This document shows positions 1-5,646 of a DNA stretch of 8,294 bases, one piece after another; position 1 is the first letter of the stretch; each line of letters starts with the position of its first letter. The notes under the pieces were generated by a model. It had not been told where the DNA came from, did not search any database, and saw nothing but the letters and a program-made list of their open reading frames with translations. The position numbers and the translations under genes are program-made. Origin of the DNA: Pseudomonadota bacterium (GTDB taxonomy: Bacteria; Pseudomonadota; Gammaproteobacteria; Burkholderiales; Eutrophovitaceae); contig PAHB01000028.1 of assembly GCA_002704665.1 (NCBI GenBank), positions 1-8,294 on the forward strand, read 5' to 3'.

Positions 1-68
1 TATTTTTTACCTGCTTTTCAGGATAAGAGTATTATTATTTGACAAACCATAACTGATCAGTCTGGTAA

Positions 69-374
69 AAGGTGTGGTCGGACTTTGGGCTTGAAGGGGT
101 GGATATGACGAATCCCATAACCGACTTTGTATTTTTTCGCAGATTCTTTGGGCAAAACATAGATTTCGCTTGATGTAATTTTCTAATCAGTGGGTCATTG
201 AAAAATGGTAAAATATACCAAAGGGGATTATATGACCAACTTGAATCAAGAATTAAGGGAAAAGGGTATCGAGTTAAAAAATATTGGGAAGAAATTAGAG
301 AAATAGAGCAAGTTTTACAAAAAAAAGTGACCATCAATTACCTTTGTTCAAAACGTTCTTTATATATTCCTTGA
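69..374 (+). pseudogene. Decayed IS5-family-like transposase fragment (N-terminal part)
   Basis: Reading the frame that starts at 69, with one internal TGA at 171-173, gives a peptide that follows the usual order of an IS5-family transposase N-terminal region. First comes WSDFGLE (75-95), like the family's W-Y-x-L-S-D-x-x-L-E. Then ITDFVFFRRFFG (about 120-152), like D-R-x-S-F-R-R-F-x-G. After the stop comes a stretch resembling the 'L-x-x-x-G-L-Y-x-x-L-F-x-x-I' helix, ending in RIKGKGYRVKKY (about 246-281), like the family's L-E-x-K-G-x-x-V-K-K-G. Similarity fades after about 290, and the frame closes with TGA at 372-374. The catalytic DDE region is missing, no terminal inverted repeats were seen, and no start codon is in a plausible place, so this is a relic and not a gene. 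The family call rests on remembered motif order, not a search. It lies upstream of the oxygenase operon on the same strand. Confidence 0.5.
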
Positions 375-444
375 AAACTAAATTTCTTATCTTGAATTTT
401 GAAAAAGGAAACATACGATCAAAAAAAACCACCAGTCGAACAAA

Positions 445-1440
445 ATGTTAAAAGGGCGAAATGCTGTGAATTCTGATATTAACCAACCCTGGGAACAAGA
501 TAATCAGGCTTGGTGGGATTGGTATGTCACGTTGGCTGATAATCCCCGTAAGATTGAGGCTTCTGATTTAGTGGACCTCTCTCCGATCCCTAATTGCGAC
601 ATGGCCTCAGATGACCAGATCGAAAATGAACTCAGTGACCTTTATCATGTAACAAAACATCAATGCATAGCGTTTCGTCGAGATGGATTTATTAAATTAC
701 CAAATGTTCTATCTCAAGGAGCTGTTGCTCGCCTGCGACATGAAATTATCGAGCTTCTCAGGAAATCCTTTGACTTAAGTTCGAATTATGGAGTTAATAA
801 TCGGTTTTTAAGTCTTGAATTGCTGTGGTTAACCAATAAGCTTCTTCGACGCTATGTTCTTAGTCCTCGCATCGCGAAAATTTGTTCTGACTTGCTTGGT
901 GGAAAAAGTGTACGTTTATATCATGATAATATTCTCGTAAAAGAGCCTGGTTGCGGACGAACGCCATGGCATTGTGATGATCATCATTTCCCCTTAGCAA
1001 CTCAAGACGTTGTAACTGCTTGGATTCCAGCGCAGCCAATACCTGTTTTGATGGGACCTTTAGCTTTCGCAAAGCCTTTAAGTGTTTTCAATCTGGTCAA
1101 AAATATCAAATTTAATAAATTTGATACGAGCTACGATAAACTTATTAACAAGACTTTTGATCGAAATAATGTAGAAATAGAAAATAAAGCGTTCGCTATG
1201 GGTGAGGTTAGTTTTCATCACAATCGAAGCTTTCACACAGCAAACGGCAACAAGACATCACGTATGCGGGTAGTGTTAGCAAATACTTATTTTGCAAATG
1301 GTTCTCGCGTGGTCGATCAACCGACTCTTGTATCTGGAGATTGGCAAAAATTTATTCCCGGAGTGGATCCTGGAGGTATCGCCGATAGTAGATTGAATCC
1401 AATTTGTTGGCCAATTAACGCCGACACAAAAGCCCAGTAA
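445..1440 (+). CDS. Phytanoyl-CoA dioxygenase-like Fe(II)/2-oxoglutarate oxygenase
   Basis: A 331-residue non-haem iron oxygenase of the PhyH family, expected to couple 2-oxoglutarate decarboxylation to hydroxylation of an unknown substrate in the cytoplasm. The iron triad is visible: H176 and D178 in PWHCDD, and H264 in SFHTANGN, followed 11 residues later by R275, the expected 2-oxoglutarate carboxylate ligand. The spacing is close to that of human phytanoyl-CoA hydroxylase. The PhyH entry motif (RRDGFIKLPNVL, 78-89) opens the fold. Residues 1-70 are an extra N-terminal segment with the aromatic run NQAWWDWYV (20-28), probably a subgroup hallmark. There is no signal peptide or membrane helix. 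No Shine-Dalgarno precedes ATG 445; an in-frame GTG at 466 has AAAAGGG at 450-456, so the true start may be there. It is the first gene of a probable operon, 9 nt before the first methyltransferase, which favours a tailoring role in a small-molecule pathway over lipid catabolism. Substrate unknown. Confidence 0.85.
   Translation: MLKGRNAVNSDINQPWEQDNQAWWDWYVTLADNPRKIEASDLVDLSPIPNCDMASDDQIENELSDLYHVTKHQCIAFRRDGFIKLPNVLSQGAVARLRHEIIELLRKSFDLSSNYGVNNRFLSLELLWLTNKLLRRYVLSPRIAKICSDLLGGKSVRLYHDNILVKEPGCGRTPWHCDDHHFPLATQDVVTAWIPAQPIPVLMGPLAFAKPLSVFNLVKNIKFNKFDTSYDKLINKTFDRNNVEIENKAFAMGEVSFHHNRSFHTANGNKTSRMRVVLANTYFANGSRVVDQPTLVSGDWQKFIPGVDPGGIADSRLNPICWPINADTKAQ
1104..1126. repeat. Perfect 23-bp palindrome inside the oxygenase gene
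   Basis: Two 11-nt arms (left arm TATCAAATTTA) are exact reverse complements around one central A. The palindrome lies within the oxygenase coding sequence, encoding about residues 221-227 in the loop region between the HxD motif and the distal histidine. It could be a protein-binding site or an RNA/DNA hairpin; with AT-rich arms and Lys/Phe/Asn codons it could also be chance. The symmetry is directly visible; any function is unknown. Confidence 0.75.
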
Positions 1441-1449
1441 CCCAGTAAG

Positions 1450-2331
1450 ATGATCGATGGAAAAAACACGTTCGAACGTAGTTGCGATCACTGGAGTGAA
1501 GCCAGCAGGTCAGAGATGGAAGGCTTCTACTCCCTAGCATCAATAGACTACCGTCACTTAGCGGAAAAAATTAATTGGAAACTTTGGTTTGAAACTAGGC
1601 AAAAAAGAGTTGGCTCTCGTTGTATGCAGCTTTTAGATGTGGCATGTGGATCTGGGAAATTCCCGACGGCACTTACAGCTCGAGGAGACATAGCAGATGC
1701 ATTAATTAGGCCAATTGAGTATTCACTTCTGGATCCGTCTATCTTTTCGATTACCGAAGCTCGTAAAGCATTAAAATCACCGTTTAATTTGGCGAATGAA
1801 TACCAAACTAAACTTCAGGATTTTAATATTTATAATACTTGTTTTGACGTCGTATGGGCTGTACACGCCTTATATGCGATTCCGAAGATCGAACTAAGAT
1901 CATCCGTCATATCAATGTTGCGCGCCCTGGGATATGGAAAAAATAATAGTGGTGTTGGTTTTATTGCACATGCCAGCATAAACTCACATTATCTTAAATT
2001 TTTTAACTATTACCTCTCGGGTTTTAAAAGGCGGCTCAGTGAGCCATATACTGCTGCGGAACAAATTATTTCGATTCTTAATCAAGAGGGAGTTTGCATA
2101 GAAATTAAAGAAATAAATTATGTTAACGAGGCGTCTAAAAATATGGAGAAACAGGTTGAAAAATATCTGCAGCGATGCATATTCGATGATACTGTAAGTT
2201 TGGAAGAAATGCGGACCAATTCAGTTACAGGGCCTTATTTGGAGTCTTGCCTGACAGGTGATATCTGGCAATTTGAACAATGTGTCAAAATGATTTTCAT
2301 CAATAACTCTGATGAATTAGGAGTCTATTGA
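1450..2331 (+). CDS. Class I SAM-dependent methyltransferase (first of two)
   Basis: A 293-residue soluble Rossmann-fold methyltransferase. Motif I is LLDVACGSG (residues 61-69), the SAM glycine loop. The acidic residue ending strand 2 is D95 in YSLLDPS, expected to hold the ribose hydroxyls. The strand-4 motif is FDVVWAVHALYAIP (132-145). Before the fold is a helical cap, residues 13-50, with an HWSEAS...DYRHLAEK pattern that likely covers the active site; this argues for the upstream ATG at 1450 over ATG 1516 (residue 23). The region around 165-200 (HASINSHYLKFFNYYLSGF) probably belongs to substrate binding. It starts 9 nt after the oxygenase stop with only a poor ribosome site, so translational coupling is likely. 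The methyl acceptor (N, O, C or S) cannot be read from the sequence. It is not closely related to the next methyltransferase, so the pair is not a recent duplication. Confidence 0.85.
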   Translation: MIDGKNTFERSCDHWSEASRSEMEGFYSLASIDYRHLAEKINWKLWFETRQKRVGSRCMQLLDVACGSGKFPTALTARGDIADALIRPIEYSLLDPSIFSITEARKALKSPFNLANEYQTKLQDFNIYNTCFDVVWAVHALYAIPKIELRSSVISMLRALGYGKNNSGVGFIAHASINSHYLKFFNYYLSGFKRRLSEPYTAAEQIISILNQEGVCIEIKEINYVNEASKNMEKQVEKYLQRCIFDDTVSLEEMRTNSVTGPYLESCLTGDIWQFEQCVKMIFINNSDELGVY

Positions 2332-2356
2332 CTTATGAAGATCCCGGCAAACTAGA

Positions 2357-3253
2357 ATGCAACGCTCTAATATCGTTTCGGCTTGGACGCGCCAGGTCGA
2401 AAATGGACAAAAACCGGATAGCTCCGATTTGCAAGATCATCTTACTGCTATTCATCAGGAAAATGCCGGTTTTACCGAAGCTTTAGCGTCGAAGTGTCGC
2501 GACTCTAACGGGAAAAATAGTTATGAGCTGCTTGCTGATGTTATTGACCAAGATCATCATTCGAAAGTCCTTGATCTTGCCTGTGGAAGTGGAGTTCTTC
2601 TCGACTTATGTAATAAACGCTTCGATAGTAAAGTTTCTTTTGCAGGTATCGATATTAGTAATGCTGAATTAAAACTAGCCAGCGAACGACTGATTAAAAC
2701 GGATATCGTACTGCATCAGAGTATGGCGCAAGGTTTAGATTTCATCGCAGATATGTCAGTAGACGTTATCCTTTGCCATTGGGCGTTAACTTTGATGGAT
2801 CCGATAATTCCGGTTCTCAAAACAGTCAAGCGTATACTAAAACATAAGGGAATCTTCGCTGCTATCGTAGATGGTGATGGAGAAAGTGCTCCAGGGTACC
2901 GCGAGATTCACAATATTATTTATACGCATGCACAGAGAAAATATTCTAACTACGGAACAATAGAACTTGGAGACGCTCGTGTAAGAAAAACAGACAAATT
3001 ACTAGAGCTTGCGGGTAACATTTTTGTTGATTTTGATATAAAAATCAGTCCTTTTAATTTGAGCTTTAGTGCAACTCCTGAAATATTAGCGCGAGAGACC
3101 GCCGGTTTTTTTTATGCGTCTTTTGTACTTTCAGCAGAAGAACATTGTCTAATGCTCCGGGAACTTGAAAATCACTTTTTCGATCGAATGGAAAATGGTG
3201 AAAGTTGCTTCACTCTTCCCGTTAATCTTTTAATGATCAAAGAAGCACGCTAG
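2357..3253 (+). CDS. Class I SAM-dependent methyltransferase (second of two)
   Basis: A 298-residue soluble methyltransferase of the Methyltransf_11/25 type. Motif I is VLDLACGSG (residues 71-79), followed by GIDIS (97-101) with D99 for the SAM ribose. The post-II segment VDVILCHWALTLMDP (135-149) carries the usual strand 4 and following helix. The KRILKHKGIF stretch (about 159-168) is the typical L-K-P-G-G-like turn, here with K-H-K-G. About 70 residues precede motif I and probably form a lid. Upstream in the same frame lies TGA 2336-2338 with no other start between, so ATG 2357 is secure despite a weak ribosome site. It follows the first methyltransferase by 25 nt and is the last gene of the block; a small hairpin begins just after its stop. 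It probably modifies the same metabolite, or a later intermediate, as its two neighbours; that is inferred from context only. The acceptor is unknown. Confidence 0.85.
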   Translation: MQRSNIVSAWTRQVENGQKPDSSDLQDHLTAIHQENAGFTEALASKCRDSNGKNSYELLADVIDQDHHSKVLDLACGSGVLLDLCNKRFDSKVSFAGIDISNAELKLASERLIKTDIVLHQSMAQGLDFIADMSVDVILCHWALTLMDPIIPVLKTVKRILKHKGIFAAIVDGDGESAPGYREIHNIIYTHAQRKYSNYGTIELGDARVRKTDKLLELAGNIFVDFDIKISPFNLSFSATPEILARETAGFFYASFVLSAEEHCLMLRELENHFFDRMENGESCFTLPVNLLMIKEAR

Positions 3254-3254
3254 G

Positions 3255-3277
3255 GAGATTGTAAGTTATTACAACTC
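3255..3277 (+). terminator. Weak hairpin just after the methyltransferase operon
   Basis: GAG-(A)-TTGTAA, loop GTTA, TTACAA-CTC forms a nine-pair stem with one bulge, starting 1 nt after the stop of the second methyltransferase. No T-tract follows, so it is not a standard intrinsic terminator; it may instead protect the 3' end of the mRNA or be chance. Confidence 0.2.
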
Positions 3278-3314
3278 AAACGAGGTTACCCAGTATACGC
3301 ATCGCTTGCTGCTT

Positions 3315-3353
3315 AATATCTCAGTAGTTTCTAAAACCGTCTGAACTGAACTC
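3315..3353 (+). repeat. Imperfect 39-nt direct repeat, left copy
   Basis: It matches 5523-5561 at 32 of 39 positions without gaps, including the core TCTGAACT. It lies upstream of the first cyclase gene while its partner lies downstream, in the same orientation. Read on the minus strand, one frame gives VQTVLETT, close to VQMVLKTT in the partner. This pattern resembles the last helix of a resolvase-type helix-turn-helix, so the repeat may be two relics of the same recombinase tail. The repeat itself is directly visible; the origin is inference. Confidence 0.65.
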
Positions 3354-3358
3354 AACTC

Positions 3359-3370
3359 CACCCCGGGGTG
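3359..3370. promoter_or_regulatory. 12-bp GC palindrome CACCCCGGGGTG
   Basis: A perfect 12-bp palindrome of almost pure G+C set in strongly AT-rich DNA, about 170 nt upstream of the first cyclase start and directly beside the left 39-nt repeat. It has no loop and no T-tract, so it is not a terminator. It could be an operator half-pair or a relic of the neighbouring repeat. No known regulator is assigned. Confidence 0.3.
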
Positions 3371-3379
3371 CCCCCTATT

Positions 3380-3405
3380 TATTATTTTCAGTAGCTAAAA
3401 TAATA
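3380..3405. repeat. AT-rich inverted repeat upstream of the first cyclase
   Basis: Arms TATTATTTT (3380-3388) and AAAATAATA (3397-3405) are perfect reverse complements separated by 8 nt. An all-AT stem is weak as an RNA hairpin. In this AT-rich gap it may be a bendable or protein-bound site, or chance. Confidence 0.3.
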
Positions 3406-3489
3406 TATTTAATAACCCGCTCAAACGATTTGGGGGATTTTAGGATTATTAATGACACTTTAATAACTGCATTTATTAGATAAAAATAA

Positions 3490-3534
3490 TATAATTGTAC
3501 TTTTTAAGGACACTTAGCCAACTAACTGGGGGAG
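3490..3534 (+). promoter_or_regulatory. Candidate -10 box and strong ribosome site for the first cyclase
   Basis: TATAAT at 3490-3495 is a perfect sigma-70 -10 hexamer about 43 nt ahead of ATG 3539. No good -35 hexamer sits 16-18 nt upstream, so the promoter would need an activator or is fortuitous. GGGGGAG at 3528-3534, 4 nt before the ATG, is the best Shine-Dalgarno in the window and settles the cyclase start. It also suggests that this gene is expressed separately from the upstream operon. Confidence 0.4.
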
Positions 3535-3538
3535 CAAT

Positions 3539-5476
3539 ATGTCCGAATCGGACGCACAAAGGAAACGGAAGACTTTAACGATTCTCGCAATGGATGTTGT
3601 CGGGTACTCTGTGAAAATGAGTTCTGATGAGGAGAATACCGTTCGGCAACTTGACGCATGCCGAAAGATTGTTGAAGAGACGGTTCAAACTCACCAGGGT
3701 AGAATATTTAACACGGCTGGTGATTCCTTTATGGCTGAATTCAATAGTACTTTGGGGGCAGTCAGGTCGGCTCTTGAAATCCAAGACAGTATTTCCAGGC
3801 ATAATTTAAAAGAAGAGAACGGCCAAGGTCTTGAATTCCGAATGGGTGTCAACATGGGTGATGTAGTTGTAGATGGGGATAATCTTCTCGGAGACGGAGT
3901 GAATGTAGCAGCCAGATTAGAGGGAATAGCACCGCCTGGAGGAATCTGCATCTCAGAAATAGTACATTCCGTTGTTAAGGGCAAAGTAAATTGTGGGTTT
4001 TTCGATAAAGGTAACCAAAATCTTAAAAATATAGCGGAACCGGTTCGAGCATATTTTGCTGATATTGCAACAGGTTCAGCGGATCCCAAAAAGTTTAAAT
4101 CTCAGGGATCAAATAAATCATTTAGGTATTTTGCTATTGCGGCGACGCTTGTTGTCGGCGTTGGAATTTATTCACTTCAAAGTGGGGAGAAAGAGGTAAA
4201 AAGCGAGGCGGATTTTCGAAGAATAGCCATCTCGCCTTTTGACGCAGGATCCAAGGACCAAGCACTTTTAAATTTTGCTACGGGATTAACGGAAGATCTT
4301 AATGGCGGCCTAGCTCGAGCTTCTAAGAACTTAACTCTTATTACTCTGACCGATCCACCAGAGGATTTGAGGCAATTATTTACAGACTTCAATACCCGAT
4401 ATTTTATTAGTGGAAGCGTCAGACGAAGTGGAGCTAGCATCAGAATTTCGGTAAATTTGATGGATACCAAAAGTTTAGGCACAGTCTGGTCTGAGAGATA
4501 CGATAAAGAATTCACAGCGGTTAATATTTTCTCGCTTCAAGATGAGATTGTTGGCCATGTGATTGACGCACTAGTAGGTAACGGAGCTGTGCTTGCTCAG
4601 GAAGTTGTAAAGAATGTTTCTACGTCAGGAACCAAAGATCTAACAGCCTATGAGTGTGTTAATTTTGTTAGAGGGCAATACTTCAAGGTTTTAAGTCCAC
4701 AATTGCACGCTCAAGGGGTTGATTGCTTGCGCAAATCGGTAATAGATGACCCGCAGTACAAAGAGGCATGGGCCTTGTTAGCTCATATGTTAGCGTGGGG
4801 ATACTCGCTTTACGTTCCTTTTTTCCAGTCGGTTGACAAGGCTGGACTGTCAGAGGCCTTTGATGCGGTAGATAACGCGATTCGTATAGATAAAAACTAT
4901 GCTCGTGCTTACGCCACGCGAGCAGAGCTCCACTTTTACGAAAGAGACTGGGAGCCTATGATGGTAAATGCGAGGCGGGCATTCGAATTGGCCCCGCGAG
5001 ATGCTTACACTGTAGGTCATCTCTCCTATCTGGTAGTTGAGTCTGGTGCCGGCTGTAAAAAACCTCAAGCTATTAAGGCTAAATTTAGTATTGACGATAG
5101 AGCATGCAAACGCCTAGATTGGGGATATGAGCTGGCTTTGAAGGCGCACGATTTGGACGCTATTAGTTCTATGACTTTTGATAATTATGGATTGGGAAAT
5201 TACTATCTAGAAACTGCTGAATGGGATAAGCAGTTAGCAATATTTGAACAGGTTCCAACTCCTGATTTCCACTGGTGGAATATCCAAATAGGGATGGCTC
5301 ATCACCAGTTAGGTAATTTAGATAGAGCGAGATCTCATTTTGATGCCGCCTTAAAACAATATTTGAATATACCTGGACGACCTCTCAGTAATTTAAAAAT
5401 AGGATTAGCGGTTTGGAATATGGATATCCAATACCCATTGTTTGGGGAGGTGCTTTCACAATATGGTTGGCATTAG
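3539..5476 (+). CDS. Class III nucleotide cyclase with TolB-like and TPR domains
   Basis: A 645-residue membrane-anchored cyclase. Residues 12-175 are the class III catalytic domain: metal-binding D19 (AMDVVGYS) and D62 (FNTAGDSF), transition-state N122 and R126 (GVNVAARLE). The two base-selecting positions are N58 and N115, where adenylate cyclases usually have Lys and Asp/Thr, so nucleotide choice is uncertain. One membrane helix spans about 197-213. Residues 227-345 match the TolB-like N-terminal domain common in this cyclase family (RRIAISPF, GSVRRSG, WSERYD). About 390-615 holds TPR-like helical pairs, for example around 440-475 and 562-612. The expected topology is cytoplasmic catalysis with an external TolB/TPR sensor, as inferred for proteobacterial relatives. 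A strong ribosome site fixes the start. The gene stands alone, is bracketed by 39-nt direct repeats, and converges on the oxidoreductase gene. A weak hairpin, ATTATTG/CAGTAAT, follows the stop at 5479-5497. Confidence 0.85.
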   Translation: MSESDAQRKRKTLTILAMDVVGYSVKMSSDEENTVRQLDACRKIVEETVQTHQGRIFNTAGDSFMAEFNSTLGAVRSALEIQDSISRHNLKEENGQGLEFRMGVNMGDVVVDGDNLLGDGVNVAARLEGIAPPGGICISEIVHSVVKGKVNCGFFDKGNQNLKNIAEPVRAYFADIATGSADPKKFKSQGSNKSFRYFAIAATLVVGVGIYSLQSGEKEVKSEADFRRIAISPFDAGSKDQALLNFATGLTEDLNGGLARASKNLTLITLTDPPEDLRQLFTDFNTRYFISGSVRRSGASIRISVNLMDTKSLGTVWSERYDKEFTAVNIFSLQDEIVGHVIDALVGNGAVLAQEVVKNVSTSGTKDLTAYECVNFVRGQYFKVLSPQLHAQGVDCLRKSVIDDPQYKEAWALLAHMLAWGYSLYVPFFQSVDKAGLSEAFDAVDNAIRIDKNYARAYATRAELHFYERDWEPMMVNARRAFELAPRDAYTVGHLSYLVVESGAGCKKPQAIKAKFSIDDRACKRLDWGYELALKAHDLDAISSMTFDNYGLGNYYLETAEWDKQLAIFEQVPTPDFHWWNIQIGMAHHQLGNLDRARSHFDAALKQYLNIPGRPLSNLKIGLAVWNMDIQYPLFGEVLSQYGWH

Positions 5477-5521
5477 TTATTATTGTTCGACAGTAATTAG
5501 ATTAATGGACCGCCAAAAATT

Positions 5522-5632
5522 GAACATCACGGTAGTTTTTAAAACCATCTGAACTTAACCCTATCCCGTTGTTGATTTTAACTTATCTGCAATCTTACGA
5601 ATACTCAATCCGTCTTTCGAAGATTTCAAAAG
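5522..5632 (-). pseudogene. Relic resembling a resolvase/invertase C-terminal helix-turn-helix
   Basis: On the minus strand one frame runs from 5632 down to 5522. It begins with SSKDGLSIRKIADKLKSTTG, then two in-frame stops flanking a Gly (5555-5563), then VQMVLKTT. Serine recombinases of the resolvase/invertase type often end in a helix-turn-helix of the form G-x-S-x-R-x-I-A-x-x-L-x-x-S-x-x-T-V-x-x-x-L-K, which this follows closely except around the stops. Nothing resembling the catalytic N-terminal domain is present, so it is a fragment of a lost gene or a chance resemblance. It also contains a CTTTCGAA/TTCAAAAG hairpin (5614-5632) 15 nt beyond the oxidoreductase stop, without a T-tract. 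The family call is from remembered motif shape. Confidence 0.35.
5523..5561 (+). repeat. Imperfect 39-nt direct repeat, right copy
   Basis: The partner of 3315-3353, with seven mismatches over 39 positions. It begins 46 nt after the stop of the first cyclase and overlaps the resolvase-like relic read on the minus strand, where it encodes VQMVLKTT. Together the two copies enclose a segment of about 2.2 kb holding only the cyclase gene. Confidence 0.65.
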
Positions 5633-5646
5633 TTAGTTAAACTCTT

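Noticed and set aside
39..44. Perfect TTGACA -35 hexamer
   Set aside because: No -10 hexamer lies 16-19 nt downstream; the nearest candidate, TAAAAG, has a 21-nt spacer and would lead into a relic.
205..306. Short plus-strand frame beginning MVKYTKGDYMTNL
   Set aside because: It overlaps the relic in another frame, is only 33 codons, and lacks a ribosome site and any family motif.
35..337. 100-codon minus-strand open frame
   Set aside because: It lies opposite the IS5-like relic, has no recognisable motif or ribosome site, and its composition is that of an antisense shadow.
338..368. Possible promoter (TTACCT, 17-19 nt, TATATA/TATATT) upstream of the oxygenase operon
   Set aside because: The -35 matches only three of six positions and the region is so AT-rich that TATA-like strings are expected; not strong enough to list as a feature.
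2033..2045. GGCTCAGTGAGCC palindrome in the first methyltransferase gene
   Set aside because: It has only six-base arms inside coding sequence, well within chance for a window this size.
3691..4089. 132-codon minus-strand open frame inside the first cyclase
   Set aside because: It is fully antisense to the conserved cyclase catalytic domain, which explains the open frame; no ribosome site or motif was seen.
3539..5476. A defence-type cyclic-nucleotide system (CBASS or Pycsar) built on the cyclase
   Set aside because: Its architecture is that of a chromosomal TolB/TPR sensor cyclase, and no adjacent gene resembles a nuclease, pore-forming or other cyclic-nucleotide effector.
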